A stretch of 64,000 bases of DNA from Hyalella azteca (GCF_000764305.2 NW_025939063.1:1-64000); one strand, 5' to 3'; shown: positions 46,501 to 58,690, counted from the stretch's first letter. Notes: generated by a model from the letters alone, not told the origin. A program made the numbers and translations.

Positions 46501-47180
46501 CTGTAAAATAAATATTACATATGTTTCATGCTTTTAATTTGCGGCCGAAAACACACTGAATGCGATTTCATACAAAGGAGAATTTTTTCTTGCAGTTGAA
46601 TGATTGAAATAAATGTTTTTTCATCTTATAAGAAAGTAAACTTTGGATTCTGAATCTAGGATAAATCGCATTTACTGAAAGATGATGACTTAAATCAGAG
46701 GACATCGTCTTAAAAACAAGCATCTATGTATTGCGTTCTCACTAGAATTTATTAGACAACCTGCACGATGTACAGATATAAGAAAAAGTCTGGCACGAAG
46801 AGAATTGAAGCATCAAATATATACAACCATAGGCTCTAAATCTTCCTTAAAAGTTTATTCATACAAACATCATGATTCCCCGGGTACCATTCATTTTCAT
46901 TATTATTAATCGAATACAACATCATATTCGTACGGCTGTGTAGGTGAACGCCTAAAATTGAAGCGTTGTGTACCATATAAGCAAGTATTTTCTAGCTGTT
47001 ACAAAAACAATTTTAAAAATGGCTTAAATCCTGAGAAACAAAAATGTATTTCGGAAATATTATAATGAATAAACTGTACCATTGGCGCGGAGATGGTTTC
47101 CACAACGGCGTAGCATAAGCACAGCGCCAGGAGCGTCTGATGGGCCTTCCCTCTTGCCATTTTGAACGTCATCCGAGTAT
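40574..47180 (-). CDS. Secreted astacin-family zinc metalloprotease with CUB domain (copy B), EGF exon missing as assembled
   Basis: Exons on the - strand: 47180-47080 (ATG at 47160), 46261-46105, 45714-45524, 45217-45150, 44120-43994, 43046-42920, 42556-42461, 41225-41075, 40743-40574 (stop at 40589-40587). All coding exons from the second on have exactly the same lengths as copy A (157, 191, 68, 127, 127, 96, 151, 157 coding bases). As assembled it encodes 384 residues: signal peptide MARGKAHQTLLALCLCYAVV, propeptide with VLVGDMLY, zinc site HELGHSLGLQHEH, Met-turn YYSVMHY, then directly CUB (VISPGYP; FCGEE). No EGF exon lies between 42920 and 42556, but joining exon 6 to CUB keeps frame because the EGF exon is phase 1-1. 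The EGF exon at 15001-15135 probably belongs here. All catalytic ligands are intact. Confidence 0.9.
41322..41835 (+). mobile_element. LINE fragment in astacin B, orthologous to that at 20040-20600
   Basis: Antisense to the protease. Reads fragments such as MKLPSV, GDLIEEYDETNGLYNA and MNSLNTFMNRLDKPMQEHMF in broken frames, then a 3' UTR ending CCAGGCCTATTTCTTC. Same intron and orientation relative to the gene as in copy A. Confidence 0.75.
42715..42898 (+). mobile_element. LINE 3' end in astacin B next to exon 6
   Basis: Reads FKNRLDEAMQEHMFSLKMRS then KLRTRQ and a TAA stop at about 42798, followed by a 3' UTR to GAATCGGCAACA, where it is cut off 20 bases from the donor of exon 6. The truncation coincides with the assembly problem described for the EGF exon. 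Confidence 0.75.
44217..44960. repeat. High-identity intronic block, copy B
   Basis: Reverse complement partner of 10040-10780, at the same place relative to the Met-turn exon (44120-43994). TATAAAACCCTGGTTCTGTC at about 44627 is conserved in both. Confidence 0.5.
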
Positions 47181-47828
47181 CTGTAATGAATGAAAACATG
47201 TCAAAAGTCGTTATATTTTTTTTGTAACATCTACAAGGGAAGCCTGTATAGAATACAAGCGACAAGAGCGACAAGTGATGTAAAGAATATTTCCTCAATT
47301 TACTTGGAACGCGTGCTTAACTGGGTTAAGAGTTAATTTGAAATTATATAGTCAAGAGATTCTTCATTATTAATGTTTTTCAGACCTGCAGTTCAAAAAT
47401 CATGAATACGAGTAATCAATCGAACGAACAAATTTCATGAATAATATCCAGTTAATTAGTTATCCAATTGATTACGTCTCAATTGTCCTAAAATTATTTG
47501 TCATTTTCTTTGCTCTCAAATCATTAAGTCAAACTTACGTTCGCATTCAAACGCAAAAGCCACATTCTCGTATAAGGTTCTTTAAATTTTATAAGCCACA
47601 TGAACTGATCATCGAACGTTTCTGATATTCCTAGTAGAAATTCATTACAATTTAATGCCATTATTTTATTTAGAAATTTATTTTTATTTAGAAATTTTGT
47701 TAGATTATTCATCATTTAATTTATTTATTCGCACGATTGCATTCAAATATGTGTATCAATATTGAATCACAATATGCAGTCTAACTGGGCAAAGAAATGG
47801 ACAAACGAACTTGGATCTCACAACTCAC

Positions 47829-47890
47829 CTTGACTGGCAGATAGAAGTCTTGTTCTGAGGGCTAGCTCGTTGCCTGCTCTCCGTATATAC
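47829..47890 (-). promoter_or_regulatory. Likely core promoter and 5' non-coding exon of astacin B
   Basis: On the - strand a TATA-like GTATATAC (47890-47883) is followed by a donor AGTCAAG|GTGAGTTG at 47829/47828. The first coding exon has its own acceptor (TTCATTACAG|ATACTCGG at 47180), so a 5' exon is needed. The transcription start, near 47857, is inferred. Confidence 0.5.
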
Positions 47891-50214
47891 GATATTGGAA
47901 GGCGGGATGGGAACGGAAGGGGACTGGAGGGGGGACTAAGAGAGGAGGATGTGGGAGAGGAATGTGAGGGGAAATATGAGACGAGTCAGGATGATGGGGA
48001 AAGGCGAATTAATAAAGGGAAAATAAAATAGTGAAGAAAAATGAAAAATTAACGGAAAGCCTGTAGGAATGAGGCTATTAGCATCAATGGAGCGGTTGCT
48101 AGACAAGTACAAAATTCTATCGGATTATAATATTTCATCATCAGAGCCGTTTGATGAAAATTGTTATTTTAACTTTATTCATTCGAAAAATTTATAAATG
48201 TATAATTAATAATTATTGTTGCTATTATTATTATCGACATTATATAATATTAATAATAGAAACCATTGGTTTCTTATGGGTGACAAGGGGTATTACTTAC
48301 GAAATATATAACTCAAAATTTGGCCTTTTTTATAAAATAATCAAAATCATCCGCCAATTAACGAGATATGAACAAATTTTAGTCATTTCGGGCATTTCTA
48401 TGTTTGTGTCTTCTGCACTTTTTGGTCATTAGATTATAATATGTGATAACTTCAATAAAACCAATTCAATGTACGGTAAAAAAAATTGCTTTAAAAAATT
48501 CAGTAAAATATCAAAAATTAGCTTCTCAGAAACTTTATATTCTATTTCAGGCATATAATAATGTCTTCAATCTTATTGTGAGAAATTATTTTCAGTTATA
48601 ATTAAAATATAAAAATGGAAATACTTTTAGCCTCAATTTTCGATGGGTCGCATCCCAAATTACGTTGGAACTATCACTTTCAAATTTATTTAAAATAGAC
48701 GAATAACACTTTCTCATTCTGATGTTCGGTCTTCTTCTTAGCACTAAACACATTTATTACAAGGCTATATTTTACATCGAAGCCATGTTTTCACATTGAG
48801 CACGAGTAGGGAGCTGCTCGGGAGGCCCGACGCGACACCACTTGTCAAGTTGACTACAAATAACCAGGTTTTCGTACCATGGATATGGCTTTGATCGTCG
48901 TTGGAAACCATTGATCACTTATACACTTTTGTTATGTGCAAAGTCCTCAAAAAAAACACAATTTTTCACTATACCGTCCGCATGGTGGATGCATGTATTG
49001 CAATTGTTAGCGCGGTGCGTTTTAGTCTTATGTTGGCTAAGGTGCATGTCGACTGAAGTTTGAACTGAGCAATGAATAATTTTTAAGTAGATAGTCTTCC
49101 GTAGATGGTTCTCCATGATTATAATTTTTTAGAAGAAATTGGTAATTATCGCGGAAAAGATCAGCACCCACTTTTCGCATGAACGATCATTTCTTTTTAG
49201 CTCATCATACCAAAACATTCGAAAATCCATAATATTTCCATGACAGTCGTGATATCACAGAAAAAAAACGATATAATTTATATTTCGTTTTGACATTCAT
49301 TTCGTTCAGAAATTTTGTCGACACAAAATGAGCGGATAGCGAACGGTGCATGTTTTCTCCGTCCAATAATCTAGAACGCAGTCAGCATCGGAACTTTAAT
49401 ACAGTTACAGGTACTCTGAGCATCAATCGTCCCGAACAAGCGCCATGAGTATGGGCTACAAAAAAGTTATTTACATCTAAACAAGCCCTGCATTTATCTT
49501 GACATTGACCACTTCGTTGAATTAGCAATATAACTTATTCGAAAATTTTAAAGCTCTCATATTTCTTGTGTTATTTTATTAGATATGCGTCCTCCTTGTG
49601 CAGGTGAATTTTCATGCGTTAAGTAGAAAAAGTATAGATATCCATTTATTCAATTTATTTTGAGCGTGACAAGTGTCTGGAAGATGAAAAAGAAACAAGG
49701 TTACAATGAATTTTATAGCCAGTACACAAATAAAGAGTACCGGCAAAACTAAGCCTCATGTAACTGGACTGACTCATTATTTTTACATAAATGAAGCCAT
49801 CATGAGTGACCTGCAATCTGAGTCTCAAAATTATTCCATCAGTTGCGGTTAACATGCTTAACACTTTTTACTTCGACGACAGTGTGCAACACATTCAATT
49901 TCCTACTCAATAAGACCAATGACAGTAAAACAACGTTGATCAAATTATGCTACCGCCAGCTGATTAACTTTCCTTACAAAAATAATTTCCAATTGTTAAT
50001 AGGTATTAATTATCTGATTTAAACTGAAACAAATTATTACGTTGAGCCGCAGGCTTCCTCGCAATATAAATTTTTCAACTTTATATAATTGGAATTTCGG
50101 CCCATTTATTCTTGTGAAAAATGCGAATTTTTTTCACATTTTTAACCGAAATTTCATGAGATAAATTTATCGAAGGAAAGAGAAAATTTCAATCATACGA
50201 AAATTTGATGATAA
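47891..50214. other. Upstream flank of astacin B, no gene recognised
   Basis: Starts with a purine-rich tract on the + strand (47900-48010, AGGGGACTGGAGGGGGG and similar), which would be pyrimidine-rich upstream of the promoter. An open frame at 48151-48432 is low-complexity Tyr/Ile text. The rest is AT-rich with no recognised repeat. Confidence 0.45.
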
Positions 50215-51245
50215 TTTCATTAAGTACATTTTAGTTGTCAGACACCCCCGAATTGCTGAAAATTTGTTAAAAAAGATATAAACACTTCTTTGTTCAGAAA
50301 AAAGCCCGAAATTTTCGTCATACAAAATATAATTTCGTGAAGAAATTTTTCACCGATGAACAGTTTGAATGAGAGAATTTGATTGAATTCTCTTCCAACC
50401 AAAATTTAATGAATGAGATAGATTTAAACAAAAATCAGTAAAGTAAAATGTATTATTGTACAGATTTGATCAGTAATTCAACTTCTGCGAGAAGGTGAAG
50501 GTTTCGAATATATTATTTATTCATAAATGATTAAAATTTAGAGCACTAAATTACTGAAAATTATTATCATTTAGAGCAGTAAATTATTACTGCTCTAACA
50601 CAGCAGTAGCATCGTATCCGTGACCGGCGAATTTTGTTCTTTGTCCTCGGTATTCTTGATACAAGTGATGCGCCAGACGGCGAGTTGTCACAGGTGCGGC
50701 GTCCAGAACAGAATGCCATTTCTTATTGGCTGAAAATTATTACAGCTTTATACGACAAACCCTGCTAGTTGGTCGACCATTGATTCAGAGGCTGACTCAT
50801 CGCTAGAAAAATAGCTGAAAAATCACGAACCAAAAACCTGGGATGTGAGACCCAGAAGATAGGAACATTTATTCTCTAAGGGATACTCGATGTGAAGTTC
50901 AGGAGAAAAGCTTTCTTCCGCTACAAAAAAAAAATCGTTCTCGAAATTAAGGTGAAAATAAAATTCGGCAAATTATCTTTAATTGTGAAAATGTTGAAAA
51001 GCCAATGTACATGTATGGTGGTCTACGGTTGCAACTATGATTTGTTCGAACAAGCAATTGACGTGATTGATTGCTTATTGTTTAAACTTTTTTTTCGTTG
51101 AAATATTGAATAATCACTATTTGGGGGTTACTAAAGGGCGAAAGGAGTTTTCTCAAAATATTCTGGAAAACACCTTTTCATATGAATTATTCCGAAATAT
51201 CACTTTCGAAAAGAGACATAAATATTTTGTTAGCATATGTACGTA
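50215..51245 (+). repeat. Dispersed repeat, copy 2 (partner at 3300-4260)
   Basis: The conserved core 50600-50815 includes CGTATCCGTGACCGGCGAAT and GAGGCTGACTCATCGCTAG. Insertions relative to copy 1 occur at 50505-50590. Confidence 0.55.
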
Positions 51246-52000
51246 CTTAGCCATCTCTACATGTATAGGGAGCAGCGAGCCCACTGCGGGTCATGGGCCC
51301 ATAGCGGGTTTCTCGCTAAGTATGGCAGATATTGGTCCGTGTTCTCTACCGCCGGTCGACAGTTTCAATGGGATTAAGTGTACGGATTTACGTTTTGCTA
51401 AGTGTTTGCGTTATTAAGTTATTTGTGAATAACTGTTTTAGCCCAGATAAAAGTTTTTTTTTCCGCTAAATAAAACTGTTTTCGATTACTGTAGATGAAG
51501 CTTTTGAAATTACTGTGAATTATATTTTGAAAGTAATATTTATAGGGATAATTTTGAGATCAAGTTTAGACTATTAGCTTTTAAAATGAAATGTTGACAC
51601 GATAAAATTTAAATGATACCAAGTGGGGCAACGGACCCACGCGTTTCACGGGGCAATGCGCCCATGGTGAAGTCTTGTGTTATACATAATTAGATTTGTC
51701 TCAATGACCTTTTCAAAGCTATGAATAGCTTTTTGAATTAAAAAATACCATTCATATTGCATGATTTTTTTTATTTGCCGCCTCAAGGCAGCAGGTTTAG
51801 TTTCTAGTTATACGTATTTATGACCTCTTATCGAGTTATTGACTCTTGCCTTGCCAAAAGTTGATTTCAGTCAACACCAATGAGCCAAAAGTTGATGAGT
51901 TTTTATGGTGTTAGCTGAAATTACGATTAGGTACGAATTCTCTGCACATAATATCTGGATTATGGACGAAACTGGAGCGAAGTTTTTCTGATCAACTAAA
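51246..52000. other. AT-rich sequence with scattered GGGCCCAT-type motifs
   Basis: The text CATGGGCCCATAGCGGG at 51294, GGGGCAATGCGCCCATGG at 51650 and GCCCATGGGCCCATTGCCCC at 52315 suggests diverged copies of one short repeat. No gene recognised. Confidence 0.4.
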
Positions 52001-52009
52001 TATATTTTT

Positions 52010-52180
52010 TTCTAGTCAAGGATACATTTTTTCATGTCAAGGACGAATTTTTTATCGCAAGGATATATTTTTCAAGTCAAGGATATATATTTTTATGTCA
52101 ATGAAATATTTTTCTTCACGTCAGTGATAGATTTTTTAGGCCAAGAGTATATTTTTTTCAAGTTAAGGATATGATTTTTT
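52010..52180. repeat. Minisatellite, about 22-base unit
   Basis: Seven to eight diverged units of AGTCAAGGATATATTTTTT. Confidence 0.75.
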
Positions 52181-52526
52181 GATTTGTTAATGAATGAATG
52201 TCATATTTTTTATTAAATTTTTCTTATTTTTAACTGTAAAGTCTTGTTTTATCATTTTTAAACGAAAAATATACAATTGTGGTAAAGGGACCAAGGGTGA
52301 GCGCCTTGCCCCAAGCCCATGGGCCCATTGCCCCAGAGGTGGGGAAATGGGCCCATTTTGACACTTTCTACAAAATTGTGTTTCATTCAAAATTTAATAA
52401 CTCTATAGACGTCTAATTCACATCATAAATTCCTCATTAATTGCTTGTACCTTTAAACAAAACAAAGAACCACCTCGTATCAATTAAAACTTCATCAAAA
52501 ATTTAGTTAAAAAAAGGGGGGGCTCG

Positions 52527-53093
52527 ATGCCCCATGTTGCCCTATCTTGTATAGTCACTGAGTGAACAATTTCCTGATATTAATTTTTAGTATTAAAAGT
52601 ATTAATTTAGCATAAATTTTTTATTAAACATTTTAGTATCTCCTTCCATTGTCTTTAATTCGATAAATTTTTTATCTCTGAATATTTTAGGACGAAAATC
52701 TGTTAAGTGACGCCTCATGCATGCTTTTCACTAACCTATCTGTTTTAATGCCTGAAAATTTCATGGATAAATTCACCGTTTTTACGAGCTATTGTGTCCT
52801 ATGCTTTATGCCCCATGTTGCCCTATCTTGTATCGTCACTGAGTGAGCAATTTCATGATATTAATTTTTAGCATTAAAATTATTAATTTAGCATAAATTT
52901 TTTATTAAACATTTTAGTATCTCCTTCCATTGTCTTTAATTCGATACATTTTTTATGTCTGAATATTTTTAAGACGAAAATCTGTTTAGTGACGCCTCAT
53001 GCATGCTTGTCACTAACCTATCTGATTTTAATGCCTGAAATTTTCATGGATAAATTCACCGTTTTTACGAGCTATTGTGTCCTATGCTTTTAT
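52527..53093. repeat. Tandem duplication of about 280 bases
   Basis: GATGCCCCATGTTGCCCTAT at 52527 recurs as TATGCCCCATGTTGCCCTAT at 52806, and the following 280 bases are over 95% identical by eye. The unit extends into the segment related to the astacin intron (13230-13545). Confidence 0.85.
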
Positions 53094-53174
53094 CCTGCTT
53101 GATATAAATCCACATTATAGATTCCACAATGAAATTTGCTCCTCTTCCTTTTCTCCACTGATAGCGTTGCTGAT

Positions 53175-53567
53175 CTACAAAACATTCATTGAAAGTATGG
53201 TGAACTTTAAGATGATTCCGTCTAGGATAAAAGTTGGATAAATTCTGAGTGACTCAATCAGCTTCCATTTCCAATGTTGTCGACGAGGTGAGTTATGGTG
53301 TCGCATCTTTACACCGGACGACACCAGTTCGTTTCCTACAGAGATAATACGTTGAATCATATTGTACTCGTGTCTAAGTAATCGCAACTTCCAATATGAA
53401 ACAGGGTGAATATTTTGAAAGGTGGTATTTACAGAGATCATCAATAGAAGACACCCGATCGGCACAAAAATCGACACAAGACTGCCAACCGACCAGCCAA
53501 AAATATTTGTGAATACTTTCAACAAACTCGACGCTCCACTAATTACACAGGGTGGGCGAATAGTCAC
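53175..53567 (-). other. Unassigned 130-codon open frame with a hydrophobic segment
   Basis: On the - strand, the longest open frame in this area. It has one hydrophobic stretch (VGSLVSIFVPIGCLLLMISV) and then a polar, Arg/His-rich part. The last 15 or so residues overlap the dispersed repeat shared with astacin introns, which argues against a real C-terminus. No splice signals or homologues were recognised. Could be a decayed membrane-protein exon or chance. Confidence 0.15.
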
Positions 53568-53639
53568 TGACCCTTTTTATTTTTTAATATCTATTTTATT
53601 TCTTATTATTTTTTATTTTTAAATATTTTTTTTCAGATC

Positions 53640-55490
53640 CTAGAAATTAATTATGGAAGAATTCAGTAACGTCAAACGTACACAAATTTTAAAATTTTGC
53701 TTTAAAAATTAAGGCTCAATAATTCAAACCTAGAGAGACTATCGAATGCATTTTAATGAGAGAGACAACAACAACAACAAGCAACCACAATATTGTGCTG
53801 ACAAGCCGCATTCTTTAAATGAAGCTAAAGGAAAACATCGCTAGAGAATTAAATATGAGTTAATAAGCCCAGAAACTTTTTAAATGGTATGGCGCAGGTA
53901 AGAGCTGTAATTTGTGAAGCAGAAAATGGAAGGTATATGCAGATGTTATTTTTCACGTATAAAGTTTCTAAAGCTTACTAAAAGTAAATTTGTGGTAAGA
54001 ATAAAATTAAATTTGTGATAGAAAATCAATTTCCATTGCCTTGACTTTATAATACTAAAATTTCATGCATATAATTGTTAAAAAAAGTTATTTAAAATTG
54101 AAATTATTCATTGACTTATGACCTGCCCTGTACTTACTGATACTGCCACAGGACGACGCAACTTCTATCTACAAGCTGAGATATAAGAAAGTGACAGAGG
54201 CTTCCAACAAAATTATCTTGAATCTCATTATACACCTGACCTAAATGCAAAACGAACAATTTTTATCAGACAGCTCGAAAAAGACTTAAGAAGCCACACG
54301 ACCGATGAAATGAAACGTGAAACAAAAATAAATTTCAGTAATGACAATGCTAAACATGAAAGAAAATAAAGATACCACGAATTAAGGTTGTAAGGGATTT
54401 TCTGCTAGTCCATTAGGAACTTTGCTAAGCTATTCCAAGGTGCGAAATCATGGCAGGATAAGAAACGAATATTCCATGAAGTACGGTTTCTAGAAAGAAA
54501 ATTACAAGAAAAGTATAATAAAAATAAAGAAGGAATGATTCATGATATATACATGAAATGACAATGTATGAACCAAGACAAATCAATAACAATGAAACGG
54601 GATAATCAATAGTTTAACTAATCAAGGAAATCTAACTGACCGAATAGCTTGGTTCCTCGGGTACTGCAGGCATCTAGGGTCTATCACTGAATTAATGCTG
54701 TGGTGCATTTCGCAGTTATATAACTGCGTCTAGTATATAGGCTAATTCTATTGCTGCAAACTCCAGTTAACATAGAAAATGGGGGCTACAATTTGTCTCA
54801 ACTATAAGGCAGGGTATGAAGTTCTACTATAATTATGAAAGCTTTACAACATTTGTCTTTCATAACTCACGAGTTAATCTTAAAGTTAACACCTTAATCG
54901 AAAATACCACACAATACAAATTACTCCCATTAAACTTTAAATGGAAATTTTACAGAAATGTCTGCTTAGATTCTCCGCAAAAGTGTTTTCATCTTGATCA
55001 TACACCAATAATATATCTATTTTATGTGTAAATTCTTTCGAATTATATAAGAAACTAGGTTTCGTAAATATTTCTAAACATGTAGATAGGCGATGGCTCC
55101 ATGTAATAGTGTATCAATTTAATAAGACTTAGTTTGCATAATATTCTGCATGTATAATAACCCGTGAACTTGAATGAGGATAAATTATTCATTCAGATAT
55201 TTCAGAACTAATTCCATTATTTTCTTGGCGAAATTATTTGTTACCTCCATTCTTATTTTATCTATTGTATTTAATGATATCACGTGAACTTTGTTTTTCA
55301 GGATGACCTAATTAAGTTAATAGTGAATGTTACGAATCCATTCAAACATTTATTTGATATTATTAGCGAAATAATTGGCATTTTGCATATTTATTCCTGC
55401 GAATGTTTGCACAAGGTGTCGTTTTTAAATCTATTAACTGCGTGCTAAATGATACTAACTAATTTTCTAGAAGTTATTCTTCCAAATAGT
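53640..55490. other. Long AT-rich stretch without a recognised gene
   Basis: Only short open frames. Nothing resembling a transposase, reverse transcriptase or conserved exon was found. Confidence 0.45.
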
Positions 55491-55499
55491 TTGCAGCAA

Positions 55500-55795
55500 T
55501 TGTTGGTACAGTTTCCATGCAGTACAACGCATGCAGTACAACACAAGTGTGCAGTAGGTACAGTTTCCATGCAATTTGTACAATTGTGTGATTGGTATAA
55601 TTTTCTTACAATTTGTAAAATTATGTAGTGGGTTTAATTTTCGTATAATATGTACAATTGTGTAGTAGGCACAATTTTCGTACAATTTGCACAATTGTGT
55701 AGTAGATACAATTATCGTACAATTTGCACAACTGTGTAGCAGATACAGTTATCGTACAATTTGTACAATTGTGTAGTAGGCACAATTTTCGAGAG
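55500..55795. repeat. Minisatellite, 37-base unit
   Basis: About seven units. The last three are clean: ACAATTTTCGTACAATTTGC followed by ACAATTGTGTAGTAGAT, with point changes. Open frames on the - strand are by-products of the repeat. Confidence 0.85.
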
Positions 55796-55871
55796 AACCT
55801 TATGTTGCTGTGAGTCATCGTCGAAACATAAGTGTCGAAGACGTGCGTGATTTGTCTCGCTTGTTCAGTTC

Positions 55872-55965
55872 AAAAAGACGACTGCCTCATGTTGGCTATG
55901 AAAATATTCCAACGTTTTAAAACAAACCCAGCAGAAGAGTTATCTTGCACCGAGACGGCGAAATG
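55872..55965 (+). pseudogene. Diverged relative of the duplicated exon at 60924-61204
   Basis: After a pyrimidine-rich acceptor (TCTCGCTTGTTCAG), text reading MLAMKIFQRFKTNPAEEL aligns with MLVKKIFQQYETNPARKL of the later units. The hydrophobic half is not conserved, so this is a decayed or partial copy. Confidence 0.35.
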
Positions 55966-57061
55966 TTGTAGGAATCTTCACAAATTGTAAACCAATATTT
56001 AGGGGCTGACGATAAGTTAGATTGATCGTGATACGCGAACACATGCCGGTGCTGGTCAGACAATGACTCAGCCAAGAAATCACAGAATGTAGCTTTGACG
56101 AATGTTCTCGATTTTTATTCACAAATGCAATTTGTTGTGATGGTAATACGACTCACTCATAATGAAATAACAGAATTTTGAAAAATTCTTAACTCGCACA
56201 ACCGGATAATATACTTATGCGTATAACGTTCTAAGAACATTCAAGATTCAAATAATTTTTGTCTTGTTTTTCTTACTAAATTATCATAGAATGACGGATT
56301 TTTATAACCCGGAGCTTCAGAACTCAATGCTTCATGGTAAATTTTGAAAATTCAGCATAAATAATTCAGAAATACGATATTTCCTAATTTTTCTACGTAT
56401 ATCATTGCGGCCTCTCTGAAGCTGGTTTGTTCAGAAAATATTTAAAATCCGTCGCCCTTGAAGGGGATTCATTAGAATCCCCGTCAAATCCTTTAAGCTG
56501 TCCATGCAGAAAAATTATGATAGTACATTATGTATAAATTATTAAAAATTATGATAGTGTATAAAGAATTTTCAAGAAATGGTTATTTACTCCGCCCTCA
56601 ATTGTAAATGATGCGATGCTTAATTGTGTTTTTTAGAGAGTTTTTAGTAATTTTTCTTTCGATTATTTGTTTGATATCGAGCGGGTGGATTAAGGTGGAT
56701 TTTATTCTCGATTTTTACCATTATGACTGGTCTAGATGAACTTTTGTTGGAATGATTATATTATATTATCAATTGCAAAATCCGATAACAAAATTAGGAA
56801 TTTGTTTCAACTTTTTTTAATATATTGTGAATGTTAAATAAAAGTTTAAGTCATTATCATTTTTTATATTCCAAGGTAATTGATATACACTTAAGTTTTT
56901 GTTAATACTAAAAATACAGAAAATCATGCGGCCATCAGTTAGCAATAAATTTTTCAGTTTGGCCTCCGAAGAAGTTTCCTCCTCCTTGTACTGCAAAATT
57001 ATTGAAGTGACGCAATAAAATTTTCGGCACATTTGTGTAGTTCATCCGGCGCAATTAATTA

Positions 57062-57134
57062 TTCAATATAATATAATATAATATAATATAATATAATATA
57101 ATACAATATAATATTATATTATATTATATTATAT
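57062..57134. repeat. (TATAA)n microsatellite switching to (TATTA)n
   Basis: About nine TATAA units, a short interruption, then four units in the reversed sense, making an imperfect palindrome. It sits at the 3' end of the SINE-like element that follows. Confidence 0.85.
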
Positions 57135-57135
57135 G

Positions 57136-57240
57136 ACTGGCATCCAGATCAGAATTGTCGCAACTAGTTGCAGGTTTCGAACCCCAACTTGCTGCTGCAA
57201 TTTTGATGATCTCAATCACTTAGCCATTCCGGCCCTGCTA
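57136..57240 (-). repeat. tRNA-derived SINE fragment, second family
   Basis: On the - strand: GGCCGGAATGGCTAAGTGATTGA-type A box (TGGCTAAGTGA at 57228-57218) and B box GGGGTTCGAAACC (57185-57173), about 33 bases apart, as in tRNA genes. No acceptor stem closes, so it is not a tRNA gene. Confidence 0.6.
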
Positions 57241-58509
57241 AACCTAAATGCTAAATTACCTCATTCTAACCTCATAATCAAACAGATTAAAATTGAAAAC
57301 GCATGAAAGTCTTTAAATAACATTGATTATTACTCAGCTTCAGATTTTTGTTTATCCCAGATTGTGAGGTTGTAGATGATCTTCGTCTTCACCATTTATA
57401 GAGAATCCAAACTAATCGTACAGAACATACAATTGAATCATCAATACTCATCTCGCTCTGCAAGTGATGCAGGCTTGCTCATAGAGCACGAAACCCTAGG
57501 CAGAATGTTAATTTTTTCATTTGGTAAATCTCCGCATGAGGAGGCAAATGTTTATTATATAATCAATTAGTTAGCCCATTGTTTACCCATGCATTATTGT
57601 TGGGATATTTGAGCTAAAGAACTCAAGTTATTTGACAGCGTGTAACGTCGATGTGAAATAATGGAAAAATTTGGAGTCAGAAGACTGAAGCAACGCGAAA
57701 TAGGAATGATTCATGAGTTCGATTCCGGATCGAAATGCTTGTAGGTTCTTTTGGTTGACCGGATTTTCCATGCTCGAAATTTTGTAGATCATGGAAGGAA
57801 TTTGGTCGATCGAAATTTTGTCAAGAAATAAAAAACTTCGTGGCTCTTCAGAAATATTTCCGCAAGAAGAATTGTTAATAATTAACAGGTCAAATCAAGC
57901 TATATAGTATCCTAATTTTCTAATTTTAGGAACCTACTCAGTGTATATATATATATAAATCTTGTATATCTCCGGATATAAATCTTGTCATCAAATTATT
58001 ATGACGTAGAAGTATTAGAGATTTAGAAACTGTATTGTTAATATAATTGTTTTGAATTGATTTTTGCTTAACTATTTATTGAAGTTTGAATCTGAATGTT
58101 AGAGCATAATGTTTAACAGAAAAGAATATAACATATGTTTATGATTAATACATCTGATTTTTTATCACTCAAAAAGGGGGAAATAAAGATGACTCACGAT
58201 CGTGTTGTTCTGATGTTTTCCACGCACGAGTCATAAGCGAGCCAACACTTGTTGAACGGCGACATATTATTTCTGAGGGGCCAATTTCTACTGAATTCAC
58301 AAGAAATTCTGCCTCGATTGTATTTAAAAAAACACGCATAAGAAACACGGTCTTATAATACAATGATCATCAATTTAAAAAAAAACAAACATCATGGTCT
58401 ACAGGAAATTTTTGAGTCAGCTAGACCCGATTTGCTAGAAAATTTTTAACAAAAATTCAGACAAGATGCAATAAGCCTGGAGATAAGAATAGATCAACAG
58501 AATAAAAAA
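57241..58509. other. No gene recognised
   Basis: AT-rich. One possible exon-like piece on the - strand (about 58300-58194, ending ACGATC|GTGAGTC) reads EIGPSEIICRRSTSVGSLMT, but it has no recognised family and a weak acceptor. Confidence 0.35.
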
Positions 58510-58690
58510 TATAACTCAGTACTCACTGCAGTGAGTGACAGAGAGCGCATTTTCTTGTCGACGAAAACATGAAGTCACGGACGGACAAGTCACGGACGGA
58601 CATGACGACCGAGTCACGGACGTACCGACATGACGAGCACGAGAGCGCCTTTTTTCCATACATGAGAGAACGCGCTAAAAAGAGAAATAA
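58510..58690. repeat. Microsatellite-bearing short element, copy 2 (reversed)
   Basis: Palindrome ACTCACTGCAGTGAGT at 58520, GAGCGCATTTTCT, then a GTCACGGACGGACA tandem tract to about 58630, matching 35280-35480 in reverse. Confidence 0.6.

Noticed and set aside
48151..48432. 93-codon open frame
   Set aside because: Tyr/Ile/Asn-rich translation of AT-rich low-complexity DNA, with no paralogue, splice context or motif.
56144..56157. TAATACGACTCACT, 14 bases identical to the start of the T7 RNA polymerase promoter
   Set aside because: The match stops before the initiating part (CATAATG follows instead of ATAGGG). No vector sequence surrounds it, so it is probably chance or a trivial trace, unlike the clear Nextera adapters.
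56463..56482. Perfect hairpin GGGGATTCATTAGAATCCCC
   Set aside because: Isolated 8-base stem without a gene, repeat partner or downstream T-run, expected by chance in a window this size.
9088..57134. Search for a CRISPR array among the many short repeats
   Set aside because: All tandem repeats here have contiguous diverged units, with no constant-length unique spacers, and the DNA is clearly eukaryotic.
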